From positions 41,567,715-41,631,714 of the forward strand of contig CM031879.1 in NCBI GenBank assembly GCA_018697195.1: a stretch of 64,000 nt of DNA, written 5' to 3'. A program made the position numbers and the translations under genes. A model generated the notes under the pieces. That model was not told where the DNA came from and made no database searches. It saw only the letters and a program-made list of their open reading frames with translations. Origin of the DNA: Certhia americana. Lineage: Eukaryota; Chordata; Aves; Passeriformes; Certhiidae. Positions within the stretch are counted from its first letter, which is position 1, and the number at the start of each line of letters is the position of its first letter. Of this stretch, positions 26,643 to 39,800 are shown piece after piece.

Positions 26643-26764
26643 AAGAAACAAATAAACAAAAAAGAAAACAAAAAACAAAAAAACAAAACAAAAAAAAAAC
26701 CCCCAAAAAACCAACAACAACAAAAAAACCCCAAAACCAAAAAACCCAAACAAACAAAAAAAAA
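26643..26764 (+). repeat. A/C-only low-complexity tract
   Basis: Roughly 120 bases consist almost entirely of A with scattered C (AAAAC, AACAAA, CCCCAAAA words) and two or three other bases. It may be a decayed poly(A) tail or an expanded AAAAC-type repeat; no element body is recognisable upstream. Confidence 0.85.
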
Positions 26765-26910
26765 GCAGCTAAAAAGGAACTTGAGGAAAGCATAAATTTA
26801 GCCTGTGGTGTACTGTGTACTCAATGTGTGCTGGCAGAGAGGGTGGGGTTTGTTATTGTGAACTTCTGTGCTTTGCAATAACAACTCCCCCAGCAACTGC
26901 TGCCCATGTA

Positions 26911-26946
26911 ATCATCACCATCATCATCATAATCATCATCATCATT
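26911..26946 (+). repeat. ATC trinucleotide microsatellite, interrupted
   Basis: About twelve ATC-type units with interruptions (ACC and ATA) in the first half. This is a simple repeat. Confidence 0.9.
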
Positions 26947-29479
26947 CAGAAAGAACACCTGGTCTCTCTAGGGATATTGTGGATATAATATAGATATGAG
27001 ATATTTTTGCACCTGAATTGTTATACGCATATACTTAAGAAAACATGGTTTTAAGGTTGATGGTGACTTCTGTGGAAGGGGAGGTGGCTTCTGATGCTCT
27101 TCTAGGAGCATGGCAAGGCTGAAGTGAGTAAGAAGGGACTCATGGTCATGCTATTCCCCTTCATCCCCAGCATGGTAGGCTTTAAGGTACGAAGAGCCCA
27201 GTCCCATAATGGCTTCACTGAATCAGCCTCTGCATTTCCTAACTTTCCAGGGAAAAAGAGAGCTTGTTTTTCTGCCAATACAAAAGAGTACCTTATCATT
27301 CTCCTTTGGGGACCGGGCCAAATTCCACAATCCTAAAACTGAATCTAAAAGCAAACCACAAGATTGTCCCATATTCTGCGAAGTAAGGGACCAAGTTATG
27401 CTGGAAGACCCAGCAGGAGGTCCAAGTTCAGTATGAAAGATTGATGTACAGCTAAGCTAGGAATTTGTACCCAAAATAACCTCTAAAATAAAGCACTGCT
27501 TGCAAGTGGGAGGAAGAAGGGATGGATTGATACATTTCCATTCTGTCTTGAGCTATTTCAAGTCTATTAAGCTAATGAGAATTTAAAAAGGAAAAACAAA
27601 GAGAGATAAACAAAAAATGCAGTTCAAAATGAAACATTTCATAGGTAGAGTGAAAATTTCTAAGCTACATGTATGCTGTACATATTTGAACAGTCCTGAG
27701 GAGAAACTCCTAAAGCAGCAGCATGGAGGAACCGAGCATGACAGCCTGAACTCCCCTACACTCATTCTTACTCCTGCTCTCTGTGTCTGTAAGATAGTCA
27801 ATAGTTTTTTCCTGCTGGTTGCAGCCATTTAAAATCCAATTGTTTGGTTTGCATTGAACATTTAGGTTCTAGTTTCTCCCTAGAATCAAGTGCAAAAAAA
27901 AAAGCACCTCTGTAGGGGGATTCTGAAACAAGTGTCTGAACAAGACAGGGTCTGTTGTTGTCTGGACATCTTCCATAATGGAAATCTTGGCAACTGGCAA
28001 GCCGAGTTGTTGAAATGCTCAGGAGGCTTCTGTCACAAAGATACACACAGGATGCAGGACTCAAAAAAGAGTTCAGGAAGTTCAGCTGTTGTTGATTATA
28101 AGATTTCTTTTGCTTTTCTCAAGTGTATATAAGCCAACAGATTTAAAGCCTCTTTGTTTTCCTTCAGCCACCACCTAATGGTACATTGCTGACATTCATG
28201 CTTCACACACTATTCACATAACTTGTTTTTCAAACTGCATCGCTTGTTAAAATTGGGTTCACCTTCCCTCAGTCCCAGACAGAAAGGAAACAATTCTCCC
28301 TGTATAGCACATTTCCATTTCTCCCAGATGATTCCATTTATTAATAATCCTATTATTTAATGTTATCAGTCATTGAATATCTGTTTTATCTCTCACACAT
28401 ATAATCACAATTATTACCAGACGACATATTTTAGAGTGTGTTTGATCTGTCCCTTGTGATGTGTTTCACAAAATTGCTGCCAAAAAATACTGAGGCAGTT
28501 TGTGGGAAGCTACAAAAGGTTCAGCCTGCACAGTCTGCTTCATTAGGTCTAAGATTATATTTTGATTCTAAACTCAAACAGTGCTCACTGAAATGCCATC
28601 AATCAAGATAACAAATTAATTTTTATATGCCATATGTTCTCCAAGAGGAATTTTAATGAGATATTAAAATCTGCTTTAAAGCTCAGGTTATATACAAATA
28701 TCTCAATGTCAAATATGTCAGTGTTATACCAAAATATTTGACTAAGTCAAACATCTACATGAGTGTTTATGGGTTGCATTAATGGGAAATTTCTTTTAAG
28801 GCTAAATAGACCCATTCCCCTGAATAGACTTGTACTTTTGTAGAAGCCACCTCTTTTAACACTAGACTTGCCTCTTTTAGTGGTAAACATTAACCTGCCA
28901 ATGACTAAGCTAGTACAGATTTCTGATTTTTTGTCAAAAGTTACATGCATCATGTTGTATTTTATAGGTTCATCAACCTATCCCTTTTGTCTCAACCAGT
29001 ATTGATAGCTTCTACTTTAGGCAGTAAGATTTTAGAGGTGATTTTCTTTATTTCTTAGATAAAATTGGCCTTTAATCTTATAGAAGCATCTTCGTTTTCC
29101 TCTTATCTTTGTGCCTAGCTAACTAACTATCATTGCCTATTTCAAAACTGAAGTTATTTATTCGTTTGGGGAATTCAAAATCTACAAAATGTTGAGCTGC
29201 CATCATCTCACAGGCCTCCTTTTCCTGTCTTTGTTAAGGTTGATGGCCAGGTCTGGTTATGTTACAGCTCCCAGGTGATGGCCAAGCAGCAAGCAGAGCT
29301 TGCACAGCGCCTCATGTTGTGTTTCCAGCCACAAAGGGTGTTTAATGGGGATCTCCCTGTTCCTTCAATTACCCAGAAAGAGACAACTGCTGTCATCTTT
29401 CTCCCACTTGTTGTAAACTCCAATAGACAACTGTGGGAACTGGACAGCATCCTTTTGTTTACTACAACTTATCTCAGAA

Positions 29480-30315
29480 GACTTGCTGAAGACACCAAGC
29501 TGAGTGGTGTGGTTGACACACCTGAAGCACAGGATGCCATCCAGAGGGAACTGGACAAACTGAAGAAGTGGTCCATGAGAAGCTCAAGGTTTAATCAGAC
29601 TGAGTGCAAGGTGCTGCACCTGGGGCAACCCCTGGTATCAGTCCAGGCTGGGGATGAACAGATGGAGAGCAGCCCTGCTGAGAAAGACTTGGGGGTGTTG
29701 GTGGGTGAGAGGCTGGACATGGCCCAGCCATGGGCACTCCCAGCCCAGAGAGCCAAACGTGTCCTGGGCTGCATCCAGAGCAGCGTGGGCAGCAGGGCAG
29801 GGAGAGGATTCTGCCCCTCTGCTCTGCTCTGGTGAGACCCCACCTGGAACCCTGCGTCCAGCTCTGGGGCCACAGCACAGGAAGGACAGGGACCTGTTGG
29901 GGCTCTTCTATAAGACTAAGAGAACTGAGATTGTTCAGCCTGGAAAAGAGAAGGCTTTTGGGTTTCACAATTGGCCTTTCAGTATCTGAAGGGATCATAC
30001 AAGAAAGATGGAGAGGGACTTTTTATTAAAGAGCACATAGTGACAGGACAAGGGGGAAGGGCTTCAAACTGAAAGAGAGGAGGTTTAAATTAGAAAGAAA
30101 TTCTCTGCTTGAGAGTGATGAGACACTAGAACAGATTGACCAGAGAAGCTGTGGGTGCCCCATTCCTTGGAGTGAGTGCTAAGAGATCAGGCTGGAGGGG
30201 ACCTTGAGCAACCTGGTCTAATGGAAGGTGCTATTGCCCATGGCAGGGGTGATGGATCTTTAAAGTTTTTTCCAACCCAAGCCATTCTGTGATTCTATCA
30301 TTCTGTGATTCTTAT
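29480..30315 (+). mobile_element. CR1 LINE, 5'-truncated copy (end of RT ORF plus 3' UTR)
   Basis: From about 29480 the sequence follows the well-known avian CR1 consensus: GACACCAAGCTGAGTGG, GGATGCCATCCAGAGGGA, GCAAGGTGCTGCACCTGGG, GAGAGCAGCCCTGCTGAGAA, GTCCTGGGCTGCATCCAGAG, GGTGAGACCCCACCTGGA. The 3' UTR follows (GGACAAGGGGGAAGGGCTTC, GAGAAGCTGTGGGTGCCCC, GGGACCTTGAGCAACCTGG), and the family's terminal 8-bp repeats lie at 30284-30313. In the chicken and other birds these elements encode a reverse transcriptase and are usually 5'-truncated, as here. This copy is dead. A 1-bp deletion near 29800 shifts the RT frame so that it ends TGG TGA at 29835. In addition, a block normally lying between GACCTGTTGG (about 29900) and the TTGTTCAGCCTGG region (about 29930) is largely missing. 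Orientation is plus. No target-site duplication is visible, as usual for CR1. Divergence looks moderate, so it is not among the oldest copies. Confidence 0.95.
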
Positions 30316-33300
30316 AGATCTTACAAAGAGTCTGTAGAGGTCATATGAATCATTGTATTTCAAGTTGTGCAGCTCTTGCAGAAATTTTCTGATGTGTTCT
30401 TAAAGGGCCTCAAATAATGTAAAGCTAGCTAGAAATTTGTTTCTGTATATAAAAATATTAAAGTTTTAGACTTTTTAGAATCTGAAAATTCAGCACTACT
30501 TCAGTGAAGCTTTATTGGGAAAACAAACTCTTAGATTCAAGCTGAGATTACAAGTGGGGAATGAAGGGAGGAGACCGAATGAAATAATGTTTACTGAAAT
30601 AAAAGATAACTTGGAGTCAAGGCATCCCAGTTTACATCTGGGGCCTGAATCACGGGGAATGTGACTTTCTTCTTGATTTGAGTATTATTTTCTTGGTTTG
30701 ATTTATTTTAAGGTGGGTAAGGGGAAATTTTTGTTTCCTTCACTGAAAACCTGCTTTTCATCAAGATTTTTTATTAAAGCAGGATAGAAAAACCAAAAAG
30801 AAAAAAAAATAAAGAACACCCTTGTATTGGAAAGTTTCATGGGATGTAAAAATTATTTCCTGCTTAGCCTGAATAGTAAAACCTGGCAAAATCTCCACAG
30901 ATGTTCTTGAGTGTCTCCCTGGTGCTGGGAGTTAAACACATCAGAGGGAAAGGAACGAAGCATGAGTAACATGATGAATATTCATGTCCTGGATGTGGGT
31001 CTTGGAGTCAGCAGAAGTAAGTTTATGCCAGACATGATGGTTCAGTCCAGACGAAGGAGACTTTCAAAGAATCCTGTGAAAAATCTGTTTTGCTCCTACT
31101 TACTGAAAGAGTTCATACTTCTTCCAGCTGATGACTCAATAAAATGATTTTTGCTTTAAATTTACAAAGAACACAGCTGGGTTTACTGTGTGTGCGCAAG
31201 CTTGTAGATGTGAATAAAAAAAAGCAGAGAGCCTAAATGTTGGGTTTTTTTCATTCTCTGAGTGACTCTGAGGTGCTTTAGACATTTATGATGCTTTTTA
31301 TTTTTCCTGGTACTAACACAGCTAGTGCTATTGGCAAACTCTAAATTCAAAACAAGATCTTTACTTGCTTCTTTCACTACATCCTCCTTATTTATCGTTA
31401 ACCTGTGAGTGCTTTCAAGCCAATAAGCCAGAATCTTAGTGACTGTGGAAACAGCCCTGCTGGTTGACCTCAAGCAGCTTCCACATCTCAACATGTGCAC
31501 AAAGACAGCCCTGAGCAGGGCTGGCAGCTCTTGAAACTCCAGAGCCTCCTCAGCTTTGCCTGGTGGAGCTCTGCCTTTCCCCTCTGCTAATCATTTCCTG
31601 CTCCCTCCACCTCCTTCCAAGTGTGTGGGCCCAGAAAGTACTGGCAGTGCCTCAGTTCATTGTATGTCTGGGTTACATATTATTTACATTACAGTAGTTG
31701 CAAATGGCTCCAGTTGGGACCAGGGCTTGTATTTTTTTCCCCTTATGTTTGTTTTTTCCTTAAACATTGAACAAATAAGAACAGAAAGTTTTCAGTCTAA
31801 AGAGATTGCATTTGCGAGCTATGATAGTGGCTGTGACAAAAAAAATCCTGTGAAAAAGCAGGGAAAATAAAAATGAGAGAGAGAGCAAGTGACAAATTAC
31901 AAGTTTGGCTTTGATCTCACACCTGCTCCTAAGAGGTTTTTTTAAGCTCATTTCTTAATTTTTAGCATGCTAAGCCACTCTTTCTAATGAACTGATACCA
32001 CCAATAATGCTAGAATGATTTGATGTGTGACTCCATGAACTGTAAACAGAATTGAGAACCATGCTTCACCTAAAAGTGCTGTCGTTACCTTATTCTTATT
32101 ACTTTTTCACAATTGATAGGAAAACATTTGAGGAGCTTATTCTGTGACCGGTCAAAGTGATCTCATGTGTTAAGTATTCCATGCACTTTATCCACATGGA
32201 GATAATGAAAGGAGCCAAAAGAGATCCTGCTAGAGAATTTACCTTTATGATCTGCCCTCATAAACCTTTCAGTCATGGATAAAGGATCAGAAAAATAAAA
32301 AATGTGCTCCAAAATTTAGTGTATGGTGGAAAATTGGTATCTCAGTAAAGACCCTGATTTCCTCAATATGATATTCTACATCACAGTGGTAACAATACAG
32401 TCCAGCATGGAATGTAACATTGTACATAGGCTTTGGTGGTCTTACTGGATTCTTTAGGATAAACTGAATAAGACTTCTAAGAACCCACTGGTCACTTATG
32501 GCAATAGGATCAGAAGAGGAACAAAGTGTAGTGCTTCAATTAGCTGAAAACATTGTATGTGCATAGACATTGCAATAAAAAAGAAAAAGAAATTATACTC
32601 TTGCAACATGATAAAAATGCATTTTTTCCAGGTATAATAAAGACTTACTGGAGTATATTTATATGCCAAAAATTACTAGAAGGAATATCAATTGTTCATT
32701 AAAGACAAGTGGGGGAAATGAGGAACGGTGATTTAAAATTACCTCATTAACTTGATGAAAAAAGGTTAACAATGGGAAAGGGAAAAAATGTGGGGACTAC
32801 AGTGAACGAGGAGGCAAATCACCATGAATACCTATCAAGAGGACGAAGCTTTATGTAAGCAGCCCATCCAAAAGACAGAGTCTCCTCATGGGATTTGTCA
32901 CCCACTTTGTCAAAATAAACCAACATGATATGGAAAGGTGGTAATTCTGGATGTGTTGGATTCAAGAATTCAAGGAAAGGCAGGATGGAATAGATGAGAA
33001 TAAAATGTTGTAGGTAAATTATGTGAAAATCACTGTGAAATGTTTAAGTTCATGATCTTTAGAAGATAAGGGAAGGAAGTAGCAAAAATGTCAATGAAAT
33101 TCAAGATCCAAACTTCATACATTCAAAGATTGGAAGACAAAACCACAAAATAGACAAGAAACAAAATGAACAAAAAACAAACAAACCCCACTCAACCACA
33201 ACCAAACAACAACAACAATACATAAGGAGGAACAGCACTTTCCTGAACAGGAAGGACTTGGGCATGAGCTATCTCAGTGTGGAGAGAGAATGACAAGCCT

Positions 33301-34894
33301 AGATGGAGACCTGCTGGTTAAATCACAGTTTTTTTCAATAATCTCAAACCTATGAGTGTCACAATAAGAAAGTGGAAACTAACCAGAGTAACAAGAGCAC
33401 AGGCCTGTGGGGACAAGAGAAGAAAGGGCTGTAAAGAATGAACAGAGAGATGAGAGTCATAGTCACTAAGTAAGAAGATCAGGAGTAAGAAGAAGATGCA
33501 AAAGGTAACAGATGAATTAAGAAAACAGAAATGTTTAATCCCTTCAGTAAAAAGGTCGATAACAATCATGCAGATTTCATTTTTAAACTCAGTAGCACAG
33601 GAAGGAGATCTCAGGTTAGAACAGGGAAAGAAGAGTAGAGAAAAGTATTTACAACATTGAATTGGTTTAGATCAACAAACTCAGATGAAATTTGCTCTAG
33701 GGGACTTAGACAACTGGCTGAAACTGTCCCCAGGGATATTTGCTATCTTATACAATATGAGGAGAGCTGGTGTGGGTCCATAAGACTGTAAAAGGCAAAC
33801 TTTGAACGGATTTTAGCTGGAAAATGAAAATAAATATGATGCTAGTGACCACAATCAAACATTGCAACTGTTTCTCTAATATTTTGGCACATTCGCTATC
33901 ACAACCTAATTTAACTTGGATGCCTTTTTCACAAGGGCTGCTTTAGCTCATACATAAACTACAGGGAAATCTGTGAAATCAAGTATGTAGAATGGAGAAT
34001 TCTTTATCTGGGAAACTATCAAATATTTGGGGTGTTGCAAAAGTGGAGAAAACAAAATCAGGGAGTAAGTAAACACAATGAGCTAATCATCCTGTCTCCA
34101 TAGAAACAAGAGGGTTGAAGTAGTACTCATGAAGTACAAGGTACATTTTAAGATATTTATTATTGTTTAATGCAAAAAGAAAGGTAGTGAAGGGTGATTC
34201 ATCAGAGAATGGAGTGATTGGAATATGTGGGCTTAAAAATAATACCTTCTCCAGACAAAACACAGTCTGTATGAGCAGACCTGAAGAAAATCAAGGTTTC
34301 TTCAAGTCTTTTGTATTTCTGAAATTCCATGATAAAAATTAAAAAGTCTTTAGAATAATCTCTACTCATTTCCTTAATTTCTTTTTTTCTTTTCAATTTT
34401 CTAAATTAATTCTATTTTAAAATTGAGTTACTATAAGATTTCCTATTGTAAACTATTTCCTATTTCCTCATGTTTTGAAGTCTTATCTTTTCAGAATTAG
34501 CTGTTTATTTACTTGTAATCAACAGAAAATTAAAATACAGATATCCTGTGAAATTACTTCTAAACCACACAAAAAGGTAGAAGTGATTTGGGGTTTCAGA
34601 TGTAAGACAAGTAAAGCTTGAACTGCAGAAATATAACTTATTTGCTAGTTTGTGAAATGTATTTGAGCTTTTAGGTATGGGCTACAAGTCTAAACTCTCA
34701 AGTTCCTCTCTTCTAAGAATGACTCTGGAAAAATTAGAATTTCACTGAAGGAACACACATTGCCTCCTCAGGATTTCCAAAAAGGCTACTCTAATGCACA
34801 GGAGTCATAGAAATGAGAGAGGCTTTATGGCAGCTGCAGATGATCAGCAGAACATGTTTCACTTTGCAGACATTTCTACTCAATTCAAATCACC

Positions 34895-34916
34895 TTTTTT
34901 TTTTTTTTTTTTTTTT
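34895..34916 (-). repeat. T22 homopolymer
   Basis: Twenty-two consecutive T on the plus strand. It could be the poly(A) tail of an old antisense retrocopy, but no retrocopy body is recognisable to the left. Confidence 0.9.
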
Positions 34917-36386
34917 AGTATCATTTTAAGGACACTGAATATTGCCAAGAAATTCTGAAAGTGTTTTCAAAAAGTAGCTGATTTTGATAGAAACAGTGTT
35001 TTCCTTTCAAATTTTGAATATTCATAGTAAAATAGTATTGATTTTAAGGAGTCTATTTTCCTGGTACTTTTGCCTATTTTGTTCAATATGTTTATTTTGT
35101 CAGAAAAATCTTTCCCTCAAATAAAGACAATTTCTACTCAATGTACAACTCATTTTTTTATTGTTAATTCATTTAACAATACCACATTTCTTAAAAAAAC
35201 AGTATCTGCATCTTTCTGGATGTTCTAGCATTTCTCTGCTCTAGAAGTCAAGGAAGCTGATGATCTTTCAAAAAGTGACTGTCTTCTGAAAGCCAGTGCT
35301 CCCAGCACAGCAGAGTATCTTACAACACATGCCACCTGTGAGAGCATGGCCCAGAAATGACTTAAAGCTGGTCTGTACCTCTCCCACAATGACTTGAAAG
35401 TTCCTATGTGTGTAGCCTTTTTCTGCTTGCAAACAGTAGGACTAACTTGGTCCTCTTTGAAGCAGAGAAGCAAATGTAGAGGTCGATAACAACAGCCCTC
35501 TCCCCCAGCTCGACATCTCCACTTCACCCAGCGTGCCCTCTGACACCTTCTGGCTGCTCATCACTTGGTGGCTGGAAATGGCCCTACAAAAAAATTGGAG
35601 TTTCTTTCTTTTCAGAAAGTGGCAAATTTTATCCTTTTTCCAATCATATCTTCCCCCAAACCAGGTTGCTATTTGTAGTCAAGACATGGTTTAAATATGC
35701 CGTCCAAATCCAACAAACATATTACTTTATATTTTGCTATTCATCTGCCACCTTTTGTTTCATAAGGTATTTCTCCATAGCAGAGTTCAGATAAAATATT
35801 TTATCTGGCTTAGGTAACTTTCCAAAGTGGTTTTTTTCCTTAGTATTAAAACCTTCTTTTCTGATAAAGGCAAATGCAAAAATCTACGTGTTTGCATGTC
35901 TTGTATTTCTTGTATGAACTTCCTTTGGCTGATGTTTGTATGGCTTTATCTAATGTAAGCCAAAGGGGACAACTCCATTATTAGAAAAAACCAACAATTG
36001 TAGAAAGAGATAGCAGAGTCCTTCCAGCAGTTTGCTTTGATTCATGAAAAAAAGCTTAAATGCATACATGCTGATCTTGGAGACATTAGAAATATCTTAT
36101 TTAAGTTCAAGGTACTGCTCCATATTCATAGGAAATAAGTAAAAGAAAAAGCAGAGTTGCAAAAGAGAAATGAAAATCAAATTTGTAACTAGAAGATCAG
36201 CTGATCATCCTTCCCCCAACCATAGACAATTTTAATTCACCTTAAAAAAATATATGCATAAACTCCATATTCTCAGAAAATCTCTAATGTCCTTTTGTCA
36301 AAATGAGAACATCTATTTACAATGATGTTACCCCAGAAGACTCTGAAATTGCAAGGATTTTCAAGAGATATAGATACATGTGATGT

Positions 36387-36407
36387 CCCAGAGTGATACA
36401 CTCTGGG
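36387..36407. repeat. Perfect short hairpin (9-bp arms)
   Basis: CCCAGAGTG, loop ATA, CACTCTGGG. The two arms are exact reverse complements. The stem is GC-containing but too short for a microRNA precursor. Confidence 0.85.
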
Positions 36408-36814
36408 GTGGCTTTAGGCAGAAAGAAAAGCCTGAGGCTGTTCATAATACTGAGAGAGAAGGGGGAAAATAGAGTCGTTTTAATTCTTCATCTTATCTGA
36501 TGAGATAACCAGCAACTCAGAAGAGTTGACCTATTTTTCATCATTGATCTGTTGCTGAGCCTCAGTTCCACAACTCCTCATTGAATATTAGGAACCTTGC
36601 TGGTTTCCATCATAATTTATCTTTCATATTCTGAATGCCTTTATCTGTTCATTTGGAGGATTATCCAACGGGTGGGGGTAGGGAAAATGTGAACAAAGAG
36701 GACATGTCTGAATAGTGAGGGAATCAGATTTGTGTACAACAGCAGCAAAAGTCCTGTGGGGATGCTCTGTTTAAGGGATGATGAGGGAGATAAAATATGC
36801 ATGAGATATAGGAC

Positions 36815-36875
36815 TATACTTAGTATATTAGATATACTAAGTATATAATATCTATGTACTAATATATAGATATTA
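36815..36875. repeat. Two adjacent TA-rich inverted repeats
   Basis: The first has 14-bp perfect arms, TATACTTAGTATAT (36815-36828) and ATATACTAAGTATA (36832-36845), with the 3-base loop TAG. It is followed immediately by a second: TAATATCTAT (36846-36855), a 10-base loop, and ATAGATATTA (36866-36875). They abut without a gap. TA-rich cruciform-prone palindromes of this kind are known sites of breakage and slippage. Confidence 0.9.
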
Positions 36876-39800
36876 GGCTCTATTAAAAGAAAACCAACTC
36901 CAGAAACCAGCCGTCTTGTCATGAAGGCCAGCTTGCAAGGCCTCCACTCCTCATACATGCCACTATCCCTTTTCCCAAAAGAAGGTCCTTTGACACCTGT
37001 CCTTTACAGTATTCTTTTTCTTGAATAAACTGATGCAAAAATTGTGGGCTTGTCACTCACTCACTCATTGAGACACACCGCTGCGCACGGAGTTTCCAAT
37101 GGGTGATAGGCAGCTTGGTTTGCATAGGCACCAAGAGGAGCTTTCCCAGCACAGAAGGTAGAATACTCACCTCAAGACACTGAATCAGCCCTTGGAGGTG
37201 CCCTTCTCCCTGCACAGATCTTTGATAACAATATAAGATAGACAGATGTCTAATTTACTCTGCCACAATCAACTTGGTGGGGCCAGGCACTTCTATCTCA
37301 AGCATTACAGTAATGAAATGAGACAACTAAAGTGGCAAAGGAAAATCTGGCCTTAAACCTATTGAGCAGAGACTCAGTATTCCCATACTCTTAATAACTT
37401 GTCACTTAATGTGTTGCCTAATTTTCTGGGAAGAGAGGCATCCTAGTGCCTTCCCAGGAGTTTACAGATTTTATATTTTTAGAATTACTTAGTCCCTCTG
37501 TATCCCAACAGCTAGGAAGTTCTCCTTGGAGGGAAAATATTCACCTTCAAATGCTACTCTTTGACCCCTCTCTAAAGCATATTCAGTGCTTAAAATGTAG
37601 TGTCAGTTCTCCACCTTTCCACAGATGTATCTGGGTGACATGTCACTGTTCAGAAGTGTGATGAAGTCCTGCCTTCCTGCAGGTGGCCGAACACCTGCCT
37701 GCCTCTGGGAGATAGTGAATGAATTTCTTATTTTGTTTGGCTTGCACATGTGGTTCTTTCTTTACCTATTAAACTGTCTTGATCTCAACTCATGAGTTTT
37801 CCCTCTTACTTTTCTGATTTTCTACCCCATCCCACAGAGGGAAGAGTGAGTGAGAGGCTGTGTAGTGCTCATTGCCAGCTGGGGTTAAGCAAAAATAGTT
37901 ACTAGGTAGTGTAATTTTCTGGCATACCCACCACAATTATGTACAGCTGTTGATGGCTTAAAAATGTTATTGACAAATAATCACAATCCAGATTATAGAT
38001 AGATGTAGTCATTTACTTTGTATTAAAGTAAAAAGAAAAAAGAAAAATGAAAAATGAAAATCAGCCTTTCTTGCATCTAATCAAGGACTCAGACTAACCA
38101 GCAATATAATTTTAGCTCAAACATTCACAAGAAGCCATCCACATGATCTTACGTGACCATTTATTAATTTTAAATATAGATAGAGATAAGGAATCTAACA
38201 TCTTCTTTTTTAACCAACTAAATGAGTAAAGTTCTTCAGTGTAGAGCACATACTACCTTTCTGCTAAATGTCTTATACTCATTGCAAACTTAGTTTTAAA
38301 TTGTTGCTTTGTTCATTTTCCTGAAATGTCTTTGCAGTTCATTTATGAGTCTGCATAAATATATGACTATCCATAAACTCAGGTAGGAGAGGGGAACCAA
38401 AGCTGTCCCTGCATGAATTGCCATCATTGACCATTCATTGACCATTACATGAATTTGGGTTTGGTTTGGGTTTTTTTGTTTTGTTTTCTAACAAATATGC
38501 TTTGGGGTTTGATTGTTTGTCTCATGGCTGCTGAGCCTTGAGGATATGTGAGTCATATTTTGATGATTTCTTTATTGCTTCTGGGCAAAAGTAATACCCT
38601 AAAAGAGAAAGGCAAGACTGAAAAATGAACAAAAGCAGTTGGAAGAATGAAGATGTGAAAAGACAGATATTGATAGATGTTGCTAAATGATATGCGATCC
38701 CAGCTGTTCTCAAAGTAAGTCCCATTCAAGTAAAAGATCTTGGTAGGAGAAGGCAACCTGGGACCATAGTACACGCAGGAGTAGAAAGCATAAAAATCAT
38801 AAGTGCTTTCTGTTCCTTAAGTAGAGGAGTGACAGAAACAAGGCTAATATCTGGACAGAATTAGGGTGGGAAGAAAAGGTGTGGCAGATCTTTCTTGCTT
38901 AGCAACATTACCAGGAAGTTGCACTTGTTATACACCTCTCTCACCAGGATGCAGGAAGCTCCCACCTGCCAGGATGAGAGTCCATGAAATGTCCTTGAAA
39001 TAAGACAAAATTAGCGGACTGTTCTGTGCTTTCCCAACAGTCACAGGCAGAGAACTGTTTATCCACTAAGTCCCTGCATGCTCTTGTGCCCCCTACTTCT
39101 TATTTCAGCATCAGCTTCCAAGGCTGGAGTTCATCTACTCTCTCCTTTTCATTCCTTTCATTGGCCTCCAGATCCCCTGATGATGGCCTCTTTGCACACC
39201 AGTGCAGTTTTAAAATTGCAAGAAATTGAATTTTAATTTCTCACACAATGGCAGGTGCATCCTCTTCTACTCTGCTGGTGGAAGAAGAATAGCAGCTGCC
39301 CCACCAGAACAATAAAACTACTCTCCTGCTCTCTGTGACTGGCTGTCAGTGAACAGCCATGCATAAATATAATATATGGAGATCCCAGGGGTGGCATTTG
39401 TCATCTCTTATCAGCTCTGCTGCACACACCAGAATTTGATAGGACACTTAGAAAGATGATAAAAGCCACTATCAATCTGTATAAGTAGAACTATTATGAG
39501 CAATAGTAACAATATCAATAGAATTATGGAAAATCAGCAGCTATATTATTTTAATGCTCATTTAATTATTCATTTTTAAAATCTTTCCTTTTTCTCCTTA
39601 AGATAAGGACAGCTAAGATAGCATATCTGAATTTTTATATTAACCTGACATATTAATGTCCTTTTGTATGCCTGAAAAAAAAGCTCAAAATATCTTCTAA
39701 TTAATTTTTTTAAAAGAAAAATAAAAATGAAATTAAATATAGTTCTCCAAAGTTATCTCTTGAGCCCTTTTAAACATCCACACACCAGTGCACATTCACA

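Larger units (their letters stand above)
25082..29479. other. Non-coding DNA before the CR1 element
   Basis: There is no supported gene. The stretch contains an A/C-only low-complexity tract (26643-26764) and an ATC microsatellite (26911-26946). The ORFs at 27102-27440 overlap each other on both strands and have no recognisable domain. The 200 bp just before the CR1 (29262-29470) is open in one frame with the CR1 ORF but does not resemble CR1. Confidence 0.5.

Noticed and set aside
29275..29835. 186-codon ORF ending inside the CR1 element
   Set aside because: The second half is the CR1 reverse-transcriptase end and the first half is unrelated flanking DNA read through by chance, so it is not an independent gene.
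29591..29998. Minus-strand ORFs of 92-135 codons overlapping the CR1
   Set aside because: They are antisense shadows of the GC-rich CR1 ORF and 3' region.
30901..31016. Block between CCACAG and AGAA/GTAAGT, 116 bp
   Set aside because: All three frames contain a stop and the acceptor tract is weak; at best a non-coding exon.
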